Source: Kitasatospora sp. MAP5-34
GTDB lineage: Bacteria > Actinomycetota > Actinomycetes > Streptomycetales > Streptomycetaceae
Length of the DNA: 64,000 nucleotides
Direction: 5' to 3'
Assembly (NCBI RefSeq): GCF_029894335.1
Contig: NZ_JARXZC010000002.1
Span: forward strand, 62,001-126,000
Part shown: one piece after another, positions 18,074 to 26,597 of the stretch
How positions within the stretch are numbered: position 1 is the first letter of the stretch
How the letters are laid out: each line of letters starts with the position of its first letter
The notes under the pieces: generated by a model
Seen by the model: only the letters and a program-made list of their open reading frames with translations
What the model was told of the DNA's origin: nothing
The model's database searches: none
Program-made: the position numbers and the translations under genes

Positions 18074-19315
18074 ATGCCATCACGACGGACACGCATAACC
18101 GTGGTGTCGGCCAGCGTCGGAGCCGGCCACGACGGCGCGGCCCGCGAGCTGGCCCGCCGCCTCGAGGAGGCCGGCTACGAGGTCGACCGCCACGACTTCC
18201 TCGACCTGCTGCCACCCGGTTGCGGCCGTCTGCTGCGCGGCAGTTACGCACTCGAACTGCGCGTCGCCCCCTGGGCGTGGGGCACCATGCTGCGGGCCCT
18301 GGAGCAGCACCGCGGCTTCGGCGGGCTGGTCGGCCGGCTGGCGGGCCGGGCTGCGGCCCGCCGTACCCGTGCGGCGATCGGCCCCGACACCGCCGCCGTG
18401 GTCTCCACCTACCCGCTGGCCAGCCAGGCGCTCGGCCAGCTCCGCCGCAACGGCGGGCTGTCGATCCCGGCGGTGACCTTCCTCACGGACATGTCCGTCC
18501 ACCCGCTCTGGGTCGCCGACGGCATCGACCTGCACCTCGCGCTGCACCCCGTGGCCTCGAACCAGGCGGGCCGCCACGGCGCCCGCGAGGTCATGTCCTG
18601 CGGGCCGCTGGTCGGGCCGGAGTTCCGCCCGGCGCTCTCCGAGACCGAGCGCCGCGACGAGCGGGTCCGGCTCGGTCTGCCCACCGACCGCCCGCTCGCC
18701 CTCGTGGTGGCGGGCTCCTGGGGCGTGGGCGAGGTCGAGGAGACGGCCCGGGAGATCGCGGCCTCCGGCCTCGCGGTCCCCGTCACGGTCTGCGGGCACA
18801 ACACCGTGCTGCGCGGACGCCTGCTGAAGTCGGCCGTCGGCGTGCCGCTCGGCTGGGTCGACGACATGCCCGCCCTGCTGCGCACCGCCGATGTGGTCGT
18901 GCAGAACGCCGGTGGCCTCACCTCGCTGGAGGCCATGGCGAGCGGCGTGCCCGTGGTCAGCTACCGCTGCCTGCCGGGCCACGGCGTCACCAACGCCGAG
19001 GCCCTCGACGAGGCCGGTCTCGCGGTCTGGATCCGCGACCTCGCGGAGCTCGCCCCCGCCCTGACCACCGCCCTCGCGAGCAGCCCGGACCCGGCGCCCT
19101 GGGCCCTCGACGAGGCCGGCTCCGGCTCCGCCGCGTCGGCCGTACCGTCCTCGCCCGACCGCGTCATCGCGGACCTGGCCGGCCCGACCGCCGACCCCGT
19201 CCCGGCACCGGCTCCCGCCGCCACCCCCGTTCCGATTCCCGCTCAGACCGTCCGGCCCGTCCCCACGACGGCGCTGTACGCGGAGCAGACCGCCCACAGC
19301 CTCGAGGTCGCGTGA
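18074..19315 (+). CDS. Glycosyltransferase of the MGDG synthase/MurG-like fold (GT28-type)
   Basis: The 413-residue product begins ITVVSASVGAGHDGAARELARRLEEAGYEV, the N-terminal signature of monogalactosyldiacylglycerol synthase-type transferases. The C-terminal nucleotide-sugar domain has LALVVAGSWGVGEVEETARE, VPLGWVDDMPALLRTADVVVQNAGGLTSLEAMASGVPVVSY and GHGVTNAEALDEAGLAVW. It probably moves a sugar from a nucleotide donor onto a lipid or cell-surface acceptor at the inner membrane face. The last ~70 residues are a Pro/Ala-rich low-complexity tail. GAAAGGA precedes ATG 18074. The stop overlaps the start of the deacetylase gene (TGATG), so the two are co-translated. Confidence 0.85.
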   Translation: MPSRRTRITVVSASVGAGHDGAARELARRLEEAGYEVDRHDFLDLLPPGCGRLLRGSYALELRVAPWAWGTMLRALEQHRGFGGLVGRLAGRAAARRTRAAIGPDTAAVVSTYPLASQALGQLRRNGGLSIPAVTFLTDMSVHPLWVADGIDLHLALHPVASNQAGRHGAREVMSCGPLVGPEFRPALSETERRDERVRLGLPTDRPLALVVAGSWGVGEVEETAREIAASGLAVPVTVCGHNTVLRGRLLKSAVGVPLGWVDDMPALLRTADVVVQNAGGLTSLEAMASGVPVVSYRCLPGHGVTNAEALDEAGLAVWIRDLAELAPALTTALASSPDPAPWALDEAGSGSAASAVPSSPDRVIADLAGPTADPVPAPAPAATPVPIPAQTVRPVPTTALYAEQTAHSLEVA

Positions 19316-20055
19316 TGAGCAGCCAGTCCACCGTCACCCGGACCCTGGCCGTGTCCGCCGCCGTCGCGGCGGGGGGCCTGGCCGTGGCCCACAGCCTGCC
19401 TGCGCTCACCTCGCTCGGCCCGCTGCGCCCGTACCTCGCCCCCGGCCTCAACGGCTGGGGCGACCCCGGGCACGTCGCGCTCACCTTCGACGACGGGCCC
19501 GACCCGCGCTCCACCCCGCTCTTCCTGAAGGAACTGGACCGCGCGGGCGTCCGGGCGACGTTCTTCCTGCTCGGCCGGATGCTGGTCCGCGCCCCCTGGC
19601 TCGGCCGGGACCTGGTCGAGGCCGGCCACGAGGTCGCCGTCCACGGCTTCCAGCACCGCCCGATGGTGATCCGCTCACCCCGCGCCACCCGCGACGACAT
19701 CGCCCGCGCCCGGGACCTGATCGCCGACGTGACGGGCGAGCAGCCGCGCTGGTACCGCCCGCCGTACGGCGTGCTCAGCCTCTCCGCACTGGCCGCCGCC
19801 CGGCAGCTGGACCTGACCCCGATGCTCTGGTCGCACTGGGGCCGGGACTGGACGTCGACCGCCACCCCCGAGTCCGTCCTGCGGACCATCACCCGGGCAC
19901 CGCTCGCCGGTGGCACGCTCCTGCTGCACGACTCGGACGTCACCTCCGCCCCCGGCGCCTGGCACTCCACCCTCGGAGCGCTGCCCAGGATCCTGGAGAA
20001 GTGCGCCGAGCAGGGCCTGACGGTCGGCCCGCTGCGGGACCACCTGCCGGTGTAG
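19315..20055 (+). CDS. Polysaccharide deacetylase (NodB domain), membrane-anchored
   Basis: The 246-residue product has an N-terminal signal/anchor segment (residues about 8-28) and a NodB homology domain. Motif 1 is HVALTFDDGPDPRSTP (catalytic Asp and metal Asp), motif 2 is EVAVHGFQHRP (here H-x4-H, HGFQH), motif 3 is RWYRPPYGVLS, and motif 5 is LLLHDSD. It should remove N- or O-acetyl groups from an extracytoplasmic glycan. The ATG at 19315 overlaps the glycosyltransferase stop by one base. The pair likely builds and then modifies one glycan or glycolipid, but the product is unknown. Confidence 0.88.
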   Translation: MSSQSTVTRTLAVSAAVAAGGLAVAHSLPALTSLGPLRPYLAPGLNGWGDPGHVALTFDDGPDPRSTPLFLKELDRAGVRATFFLLGRMLVRAPWLGRDLVEAGHEVAVHGFQHRPMVIRSPRATRDDIARARDLIADVTGEQPRWYRPPYGVLSLSALAAARQLDLTPMLWSHWGRDWTSTATPESVLRTITRAPLAGGTLLLHDSDVTSAPGAWHSTLGALPRILEKCAEQGLTVGPLRDHLPV

Positions 20056-20069
20056 GGCTCTGGCTACAG

Positions 20070-20147
20070 CAGGGGCGCGAGGAGCTGCGCGATGCGGGAG
20101 GGTGCGGGTTGTTGCCTTCCGGTTTCGCGCAGTTCCTCGCGCCCCTG
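20070..20147. repeat. Imperfect palindromic intergenic repeat, copy 1
   Basis: A ~78-bp element has outer arms CAGGGGCGCGAGGA and TCCTCGCGCCCCTG, extended by CTGCGCGA/TCGCGCAG. The central segment is GCGGGAGGGTGCGGGTTGTTGCC-like. It fills the gap between the convergent deacetylase and FGGY kinase genes and can act as a bidirectional terminator. A close copy lies at 34742-34825, also between convergent genes. Confidence 0.8.
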
Positions 20148-20165
20148 TTGTGGCTTGCGTCGGAG

Positions 20166-21599
20166 TTACCCTGCGGTCTCCGGGTGTACCTGTTCGCGGA
20201 TCGTGGCGTACTGCTGGCGCACGGAGTTGCCGACGGCCGGGTCGTGGAACTGGTCCGGGTTGACGGTGACGGCCTCCGGCAGCTCCCACTGCGGTGGCTC
20301 GGCCGTGCCCGCCAGGGCCCAGGCGGCCTGCCGCGCCGCGCCGCGCGCCGCGTGGTCGCCGGTCGGCGGTATCACCACGGGGACGCCGAACAGCAGCGGC
20401 GCGATCTCCCGTACGGCGGGCAGCCGGCCGACCGCGCCGAGCAGGAACACCCGGCGCAGCGCGACACCCTGGCCGCGCAGCACGTCGAGCGCGTCCGCGA
20501 TGTTGCAGAGCATGCCCTCGACGGCGGCCCTGGCCAGGTGCTGAGGGGCCATCGACTCGGCCCGCAGGCCCGTCAGGGTGCCTGCCGCATTGGGCAGTCG
20601 GGGGGTCCGCTCGCCGTCCAGGTAGGGCAGCAGCACCAGCCCGTACGAGCCGGGGGAGGACTGCAGCGCCAGGTCGCTCAGCCCGGCCAGGTCGCAGCCC
20701 AGCACCCCGGCCATCGAGCGCAGCACCTGGGCGGCGTTCAGCGTGCCGACCATCGGCAGGTGGTTCCCGGTCGCGTCGGCGTACGAGGAGATGTTTCCCG
20801 AGAGGTCGACCACGGGCTGGTCGTGCACCGCGAAGATCGTTCCGTTGCCGCCCAGCGAGACCGCCGCGTCGCCGCGCATCAGGCCGAGGCCCAGCGCGGC
20901 CGCCATGTTGTCGCCCGTGCCGGCCGAGATCAGCAGGCCCTCGGGGGTGTGCCCGGCGGGTTCGGCCGGGCCCAGCACGTCCGGCAGCCGTAGTTGGTGG
21001 CCGAGCGCGAGCTCCACCAGGTCCTGCCGGTACTCGCCGGTCAGCGGCGACCAGTAGCCCGTCCCGGAGGCGTCGCCCCGGTCGGTGGTGCGGCGCTTGG
21101 GATGGCCGAGCAGCTGCCAGACCAGCCAGTCGTGCGGCAGCAGGACCTCGGCGATCCGCTTCGCGGAGACCGGCTCGTGCTCGGCGAGCCAGCGCAGTTT
21201 GGCGATCGTGTAGGTCGGGGCGGGGACGGAGCCGATCGCCCGGACCCACGGCTCGGGGCCGCCGAGCGCGTCGATCAGCGCGGCGGCCGAGCCGGCCGAG
21301 CGCGGGTCGTTCCAGAGCAGTGCCGGGCGGACCAGTACGCCGCCCGCATCCAGCCCGATCAGCCCGTGCTGCTGCGCGGAGACGCCGATCGCCCGGACGC
21401 TCTCCAGCAGGCCGCCGGTGGCCGCCTCGCCGAGCGAGTGCAGCCAGTTCTGCGGGTCGGTCTCGGTGGCCCGGGCGTTGGCGGTCTCCTGCACGGGGTG
21501 CGCGGCGCGGCCGTCGCGCAGCACGGCGCCGGTGTCGGCGTCGCACGCGACGATCCTGGTTCGGCTGGTCGAGCTGTCGATGCCCGCGACGATGGCCAT
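20166..21599 (-). CDS. xylB: FGGY-family carbohydrate kinase, xylulokinase-like
   Basis: The 477-residue cytoplasmic kinase shows AIVAGIDSSTSRTRIVACD (phosphate-1 loop), GVSAQQHGLIGLD and PALLWNDPRS (xylulokinase substrate region, with QQHG in place of the usual QMHG). It also has SAGTGDNMAAALG and the C-terminal ATP site VFLLGAVGRLPAVREI. It probably phosphorylates D-xylulose to xylulose 5-phosphate. The start is ATG 21599, where family similarity begins. No xylose isomerase or transporter is adjacent, so the exact sugar is less certain than the family. Confidence 0.85.
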   Translation of the reverse strand: MAIVAGIDSSTSRTRIVACDADTGAVLRDGRAAHPVQETANARATETDPQNWLHSLGEAATGGLLESVRAIGVSAQQHGLIGLDAGGVLVRPALLWNDPRSAGSAAALIDALGGPEPWVRAIGSVPAPTYTIAKLRWLAEHEPVSAKRIAEVLLPHDWLVWQLLGHPKRRTTDRGDASGTGYWSPLTGEYRQDLVELALGHQLRLPDVLGPAEPAGHTPEGLLISAGTGDNMAAALGLGLMRGDAAVSLGGNGTIFAVHDQPVVDLSGNISSYADATGNHLPMVGTLNAAQVLRSMAGVLGCDLAGLSDLALQSSPGSYGLVLLPYLDGERTPRLPNAAGTLTGLRAESMAPQHLARAAVEGMLCNIADALDVLRGQGVALRRVFLLGAVGRLPAVREIAPLLFGVPVVIPPTGDHAARGAARQAAWALAGTAEPPQWELPEAVTVNPDQFHDPAVGNSVRQQYATIREQVHPETAG

Positions 21600-21708
21600 A
21601 TCGAGATCATGCCTCAGCAGGCGGCCCGGATGACGACCGGCGGGCCAAGTGTTGCCCACTCGGTACGGGCGGGTAACACCTGGGCCTGCCCTTTCGGGCC
21701 CTCGGAGC

Positions 21709-21747
21709 GGTCCTCGGAGCGCCGTACCGGCGGGCGCCCCGAGGACC
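21709..21747 (-). terminator. Hairpin downstream of the YtxH-like gene
   Basis: A 15-bp stem with one mismatch (21709-21723 with 21733-21747) begins 7 bases past the stop of the minus-strand small gene. Confidence 0.6.
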
Positions 21748-21753
21748 CGGCCC

Positions 21754-22047
21754 TCAGGGGCGTACCGTGCCCCAGCTGTCGTCCTCGGCGTGCTGGCGGT
21801 TGAAGTACGAGACGCGGTCGGTGACCGCGTTCGGCAGCCGGTCGCCGACCCGGTCGGCCACCGCGCCCGCCGCCTTCCCCGCCACCGTGCCGGCCTGGTG
21901 CCGGGCCTTCTCGGCGGCGTCCTGCACTCTGGGGTTCTGGGCGATCTGCCGTGCGGTCCTGGCGATCTGCTCGTAGCGCTGCCGCCCGGCCCGGGCGCCC
22001 AGGACGTACCCGACCCCGACTCCGACGATCAACGTCAGCTTCCACAT
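21754..22047 (-). CDS. Small membrane-anchored YtxH-type protein
   Basis: The 97-residue product has a single N-terminal membrane segment MWKLTLIVGVGVGYVLGARAG. A helical charged region follows (RQRYEQIARTARQIAQ, VQDAAEKARHQAGTVAGKAAGAVADRVGD) that resembles YtxH/late-embryogenesis-like Ala/Lys repeats. It ends DDSWGTVRP, common in Streptomyces members of this group. It is probably a stress-related inner-membrane protein with its C-terminus in the cytoplasm. The function is not established. Confidence 0.75.
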   Translation of the reverse strand: MWKLTLIVGVGVGYVLGARAGRQRYEQIARTARQIAQNPRVQDAAEKARHQAGTVAGKAAGAVADRVGDRLPNAVTDRVSYFNRQHAEDDSWGTVRP

Positions 22048-22349
22048 GCTCGGCTTCCACCCTTCCTTGCGGACCCTGCCGCGTTGCCCTACCCGTCCTG
22101 CCCGGCGGCGAACCTCCCGGGCTGCGGCGGGTCCGGGCGGGCCTTCCCGCCACTGTGCCCCAGCATCCCCGGCGGGGCTCGCGGCCGCGCGCGGGGCGCG
22201 CCGAGCGGGTCGCTCACGGGCGCGATCGGACCCCGGGTGACCGGCTGCGCGAAAGCGATTGGCGGACCACCCCCCTGAGTGCGCTAATGTATGACCCGCA
22301 GCGAGCGCCGAGGCGCCGGGGAAGATCCGGCTCCCAGGCACAAACTCAA

Positions 22350-22422
22350 TCCCGCATAGCTCAATTGGCAGAGCAGCCGACTGTTAATCGGCAGGTTATT
22401 GGTTCGAGTCCAATTGCGGGAG
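22350..22422 (+). tRNA. tRNA-Asn (GTT), copy 1
   Basis: The 73-base cloverleaf has acceptor TCCCGCA paired with TGCGGGA, anticodon loop CTGTTAA and T-loop GGTTCGAGTCC. CCA is not encoded. It is identical to the copy at 22464, separated by 41 bases; the pair is likely co-transcribed. Confidence 0.97.
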
Positions 22423-22463
22423 CTCGGAAGGCCCGCCAAGGCCCTCCGGCGCTGCAAGTTCGG

Positions 22464-22536
22464 TCCCGCATAGCTCAATTGGCAGAGCAGCCGACTGTTA
22501 ATCGGCAGGTTATTGGTTCGAGTCCAATTGCGGGAG
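22464..22536 (+). tRNA. tRNA-Asn (GTT), copy 2
   Basis: It is a base-for-base repeat of the upstream tRNA-Asn. It is followed 31 bases later by a strong hairpin that probably ends the tandem transcript. Confidence 0.97.
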
Positions 22537-22567
22537 CTTCACCGGCAGTTGAGGTGAGTGTGCAGAG

Positions 22568-22598
22568 CGAAGGCCCTCCGGCCGCCGGAGGGCCTTCG
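22568..22598 (+). terminator. Terminator after the tRNA-Asn pair
   Basis: A perfect 14-bp stem (22568-22581 with 22585-22598), 3-base loop, is followed by TGTTTCCCC. Confidence 0.8.
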
Positions 22599-22659
22599 TG
22601 TTTCCCCGGCCCGTGCTGGTTGTTGTTGTCGCCTCTCCGGGTTGACCGCCCGCCCGGAC

Positions 22660-23454
22660 TCAGGCGGTGGCCTGCCGGTACAGGTCGGTGACCCGGTGGT
22701 CGAAGGTGATGCTGTACGAGGTCTGGTCGGTGTCCCCGCCCTGCTGGTAGCCGCCGATCACGCCGACCACCTTGCCCTCCGGGGTGAGCCAGGGGCTGCC
22801 GCTCGTCCCGTCCGTGTAGCCGTGGCAGTCGAAGCGCTCCTGGGTCGCGCTGTACCGGCTGGTCCGGTTGGAGCAGGTGATCGGCGTCTGGCTCTCGTTC
22901 GGGTAGCCGGTGACGGAGACCGGCAGGCCGAAACCCGCGTCGGTGGCGATCGGGTTTCCGCCGAGCACGTCCTGGATCTGCCGGCCGTCCAGTGCGTCCA
23001 CGGTGACGAACGCGATGTCGTACTCCGGGTCCTCGCCGGCCGCCCAGCGCGGGTCGACGGTCGTCGTAGTGGCCTTCCAACTGCCGTACGGAGCTTCACC
23101 GTTGCGGAAGCCCGGCGCGAACACCAGGCTGTCCAGCCGGCCGTTGGCGGCGGTGTAGACGCAGTGCGCGGCGGTCACCAGCAGGTTGTGGTGCGGGCTG
23201 TCCACCACGCTGGCGGTACAGCCCCGGGAGCCGTTCGCGTCCAGGAAGAGAGCGCCGATCCGGTTGCTCGTCCCGCCGAGGTCGGCCGGGCGGGAGGACG
23301 GGGTACTGCGGCTCTCCGAAGGGCCGGCCGTCGTGCACGCGGTGGCGATGGCGAGCAGCAGGGCGGCTGCGGCGGTGGTGGCGGCAGTGGCGACGCCGGG
23401 CGTCGCGGCGAGCCGCCGGGCGGCGGTGCTGGCGCCGGGCCGTACGCGTGCCAT
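22660..23454 (-). CDS. Secreted trypsin-like serine protease (paralogue A)
   Basis: The 264-residue product has a basic N-terminus (MARVRPG) and a hydrophobic segment AAAALLLAIATACTTAG, a lipobox-like or signal-peptidase site. The chymotrypsin-fold domain has catalytic His in LLVTAAHCVY, Asp in EYDIAFVTVD, and Ser in YTDGTSGSPWL. Paired Cys flank the active sites. It ends VVGVIGGYQQGGDTDQTSYS. It resembles the V8/glutamyl-endopeptidase-like trypsin group of Streptomyces. ATG 23454 follows GAAAGGG. The next gene upstream is a paralogue with the same C-terminal motif. Confidence 0.88.
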   Translation of the reverse strand: MARVRPGASTAARRLAATPGVATAATTAAAALLLAIATACTTAGPSESRSTPSSRPADLGGTSNRIGALFLDANGSRGCTASVVDSPHHNLLVTAAHCVYTAANGRLDSLVFAPGFRNGEAPYGSWKATTTTVDPRWAAGEDPEYDIAFVTVDALDGRQIQDVLGGNPIATDAGFGLPVSVTGYPNESQTPITCSNRTSRYSATQERFDCHGYTDGTSGSPWLTPEGKVVGVIGGYQQGGDTDQTSYSITFDHRVTDLYRQATA

Positions 23455-23590
23455 TCGTGAACCCTTTCCTCCGGCCGTGCCGTCCCACGGCAGGTCCGGA
23501 GCAAGATCTACCAGGCGGGAAGCCCGCCGCGCCACCCTCTGGGATGAGGTTCGTGGGTCAGCTCTGGGTGCCGGGGGCAGCTCGCCGCCG

Positions 23591-24508
23591 CTACCCCGTG
23601 GCCCGCGCGTACAGGGCCTGGACCTGGTCGCCGAAGTAACTGGTGTACGAGGTGTCGGGGGTGTCCCCGCCCTGCTGGTAGCCGCCGATCACGCCGACCA
23701 CCGTGCCCGACCGGGTCTTCGGGTCCAGGGCGGTGATCCACGGGCTGCCGCTGGTGCCGCCGGTGTAGTCCGGGCAGTCGATCCGCAGTTGGGTGGGGCT
23801 CTGCTGGGTGGTGTTGTTGGAGCAGGTGATCGGTACGTCGCCGCTGCTCGGGTAGCCGGTCACCCGGACCGGCAACTGGTACCCCAGGTTGACGCCGAGC
23901 GTGTTCGCGCCGAGCACCTGCTGCACCTGTAGGCCGTTCTGCGGCTGGACGATCGCGAACGCCACGTCCAGGTCGGGGTTGCCGTTGTCCTTCCAGCTCT
24001 GGTCGACGGTGATCGAGACGATCGGCCAGACGCCGTTGGGGGTTTCGCCGTTGCGGTAGCCCGGGACGAAGACCAGGTCGCTGCCCTGGCCCGTGACCGG
24101 GTCGTAGACGCAGTGCGCGGCGGTGATGATCAGATTCTGCCCGGCGCTGTCGACGACGCTCGCGGTACAGAAGTGGTCGCCGCCCGAGTCGTGGGTGAAG
24201 ACCGCTCCGACGAGTCCGTTCAGGCTGCCGGCCTTGGCCGTGTGGGTGGTGCCCGGGTGCTTGGCGATCGCGCTGAGGAGACGGTCCTTGCTCCAGCCGT
24301 GGGCGGAGGCGGCGGAGGTGGCGGCGGACCCGCTGGGCCGCGCGCGTGTGCTCTGGCTCGGGCTCTGGGCGCCGGCCGCTGCGCCGCCCGCCGCCCCCGA
24401 AGGGGACGAGCCGCACCCGGCCGCCGCCAGCACGAGCGCGGCCGCCGCTCCTGCCCACGCTTGCCATGCTTGCCGCACCTGCCGACCGGTACGTTTACGG
24501 ACCATCAC
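23591..24508 (-). CDS. Secreted trypsin-like serine protease (paralogue B)
   Basis: The 305-residue product has a lipoprotein-type signal (LVLAAAGCGSS) and a Ser/Ala linker. The protease domain has His in LIITAAHCVYD, Asp in DLDVAFAIV, and Ser in YTGGTSGSPWI. It shares with paralogue A the strings CTASVVDS, ITCSN and VVGVIGGYQQGGDT, so the two are an old tandem duplication, now clearly diverged. The start is GTG 24508 or the adjacent ATG 24505. Substrate unknown; both are extracytoplasmic. Confidence 0.88.
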   Translation of the reverse strand: MMVRKRTGRQVRQAWQAWAGAAAALVLAAAGCGSSPSGAAGGAAAGAQSPSQSTRARPSGSAATSAASAHGWSKDRLLSAIAKHPGTTHTAKAGSLNGLVGAVFTHDSGGDHFCTASVVDSAGQNLIITAAHCVYDPVTGQGSDLVFVPGYRNGETPNGVWPIVSITVDQSWKDNGNPDLDVAFAIVQPQNGLQVQQVLGANTLGVNLGYQLPVRVTGYPSSGDVPITCSNNTTQQSPTQLRIDCPDYTGGTSGSPWITALDPKTRSGTVVGVIGGYQQGGDTPDTSYTSYFGDQVQALYARATG

Positions 24509-24734
24509 CCGCCACCACCCTCGAAGCCGGACCGCCGGTCCACCGAGCCTCCAGCTTCACCCCGCTGGCGGATAGACGCAATCGACACCCGCAGGTCGGA
24601 CCACCGATACCCCCGCGCACCCGGATGCGCCCCCGGCGAGCACCACAGCTGATCGACCGGCTATGCTGCCGGGGACGGCCCTGAGGGGCCGTCTGCTGCT
24701 GCACCGGTCCTCGCACCGCGCTGCGCGGCGAACC

Positions 24735-24808
<74 letters not shown>

Positions 24809-25729
24809 CCTCGAAAGACCGGCCTTCGGGCGCCGGTTGTGTGCGTGGTGACCAGCGAAAACGCGGGAACCACCTCAGTGAAGACTGTAGAGCAACAACA
24901 GCTCTTCGAAGGCACCGGCAGGCCGAAGTTCACCCGTCCGGGAACGTGCGGGCACCATCAGCTTTACAAGCCGCCCCAAGGCGTGGGACAAGAGTCCGAC
25001 TTGGGGACGGCGATGTCCCTCAGGTGGAGTCTCTGCGGCCCATCTGTACCGGCGGTGCTCGAACAGGTAGGCACCTCCTGGCCGATGGCGATGGTCTGCT
25101 CGGCCGTCGACCGTCGGCTCCTGGGTGAACAGCCCGTGCGCGTAGTTGATCTGACGGATCGTCGTGCTGGACGGCCTGAGGGATGGCCAGCGGGAGAGAG
25201 GGCAACTGAGGTTCCACCTCGGGGTGGATGCCTGGACACTGGAGACGCGTGAGCCCGGGGGAAGCAGTGTCAGGGTAGGCGGAGAGCGACTCGTCGGCTG
25301 CCCGCACGCTGGACACGGCACCGGATCATCCCGGGTCCGTGCGGATGCCCAAGTGACCCCGCCCTCGTCCGCCACCCCCTCAACGACAAGGGCCGACAGC
25401 CCCGAAAACACCACACCCACAAGCTCGTTGACATCAAGCACGCCATACCAACGACGGCAGTCACACTTCGTTACCACCGATTACGGGACAGAGCCAACTT
25501 TCGTACAGTCCCGGTCAGGACGGACCGATGTCACAGAGTACGGCGTCGTAGCGGAGCGGGGGCGTCATCAGAACTCCAGGAAGACAAGGGTGTTGGCCAC
25601 TCGGTCGAGTTTGTCATCGTCTCTTCCGATAAGTGTGTTGACAAGATCTACGGGCCTGTGGACCCTGTGGGCGGGAGCCATCCCCGCGATCGAGGGTGAT
25701 CGCCCGGACATGGAAGACGAGTCGGGGGC
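24809..25729. other. Insertion scar without an intact gene
   Basis: About 920 bases after the CAT tRNA are less GC-rich than the rest of the window. Reading frames are broken and change composition. The only recognisable coding piece is an ISL3-type transposase N-terminus at 25286-25441. An end-like sequence GGCTCTGTCCCGTAATCGG (minus strand) lies about 25476-25497. The rest looks like non-functional, probably horizontally acquired DNA. Confidence 0.55.
25286..25441 (-). pseudogene. ISL3-family transposase, N-terminal fragment
   Basis: The translated segment NELVGVVFSGLSALVVEG ... VPCPACGQPTSR matches the start of Streptomyces ISL3 transposases, including the first CxxC of their zinc-binding N-terminus. 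Similarity stops abruptly after PTSR; the second Cys pair, the helix-turn-helix and the DDE catalytic domain are absent. The piece is therefore a 5' relic of about 50 codons. Confidence 0.6.
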
Positions 25730-26434
25730 ATGAGCACAAACGAACCGCAGGGTCATGGACAGCCGGATGACCGGCCGCAGAACCCGTACGACCAGCCGCA
25801 GCCGGGCTTCGGTCCGCAGCCGCCGCAGCAGCCGCCGCATCAGGACCCGTACGGCCAGCCGCAGCCCGGCTATGGTCCGCCGCCGCAGCAACCCCCCTAT
25901 GGCCAGCAACCCCCGTACGGGCAGCAGCCTCCCTACGGTCAGCCGCAGCAGCCGCTGCCGCCGTGGCTCTCCCAGCAGGGCCCGGCGGGCCCGTACGGTG
26001 GCCCGCCGGCTCCGGGGAGTCGGACGTTGGCCTCGCCGGGGGACCGGTTTCTGGCCAAGCTGATCGACTTCGCCGTACTGCTGGTGCCGATCATCGTGGT
26101 CTACGCGATCGTGGCGGCGGTGAGCCCGTACCTGTATTACGTGGCGGCGGCCGTGATGATCCTCGGCTACGAGGCGGCCATGATGATCACGCAGAACGGT
26201 CAGACGCTCGGCAAGAAGGTGATGAAGATCCGGGTGGTGGCGCTCGACCACGGTGGCCGGCCCACCGATGCCGAGTTCTGGACCCGCGCGGCGGTCTACG
26301 CCGGACCGCAGGCCGTCTACTGCCTCGGGACGCTCTTCAGCCTGCTCGATGTCCTCTGGCAGCTGTGGGACAAGCCGCTGCAGCAGTGCCTGCACGACAA
26401 GGTCGCCAAGACCGTCGTCGTCAAGGAGAACTGA
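25730..26434 (+). CDS. RDD-domain membrane protein with a Pro/Gln/Tyr-rich N-terminus
   Basis: Of 234 residues, the first ~95 are low complexity with repeated PYGQQP/PQPGYGP units, presumably disordered and cytoplasmic. The RDD domain follows. DRFLAKLIDFAVLLVPIIVVYAIV is TM1, with the Arg and Asp that name the family. TM2 is YLYYVAAAVMILGYEAAMM, then GQTLGKKVMKIRVV. A third helix carries the second conserved Arg/Asp region, ending LHDKVAKTVVVKEN. RDD proteins are predicted transporters or envelope-stress proteins. The start is ATG 25730, with GGGGG just upstream. Confidence 0.88.
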   Translation: MSTNEPQGHGQPDDRPQNPYDQPQPGFGPQPPQQPPHQDPYGQPQPGYGPPPQQPPYGQQPPYGQQPPYGQPQQPLPPWLSQQGPAGPYGGPPAPGSRTLASPGDRFLAKLIDFAVLLVPIIVVYAIVAAVSPYLYYVAAAVMILGYEAAMMITQNGQTLGKKVMKIRVVALDHGGRPTDAEFWTRAAVYAGPQAVYCLGTLFSLLDVLWQLWDKPLQQCLHDKVAKTVVVKEN

Positions 26435-26462
26435 GTACCTGGGAGCGTCTGCTCCAGCCCGC

Positions 26463-26522
26463 ATCAACCGATCGGTTGATCTCCCCTCCGCCGCAGTGGC
26501 CCGCGACCGTGACCGATCGGTC
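26463..26522. promoter_or_regulatory. Two ACCGATCGGT palindromes in a convergent gap
   Basis: ATCAACCGATCGGTTGAT (26463-26480) is a perfect 18-bp palindrome, and GACCGATCGGTC (26511-26522) a perfect 12-bp one. Their centres are 45 bp apart. They resemble TetR-family operators but lie between the stops of the RDD gene and a minus-strand deacetylase, where no start codon is close. Confidence 0.5.
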
Positions 26523-26597
26523 GATCCTGGCCAACAGCGTTGGAGGGGAGTCTTGTTGTCGGTGGAACAAGCCGGTGGCAAGCGGGCATGGCCAGCC

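Noticed and set aside
22350..22536. Repeat-spacer-repeat pattern (73-base repeats, 41-base spacer) as a CRISPR or phage att pair
   Set aside because: Both repeats are complete tRNA-Asn genes with proper cloverleafs; there are only two and no cas genes or integrase.
24839..25252. A 137-codon plus-strand frame after the CAT tRNA as a real gene
   Set aside because: No ribosome site, no family resemblance and uneven composition; it lies in the insertion scar.
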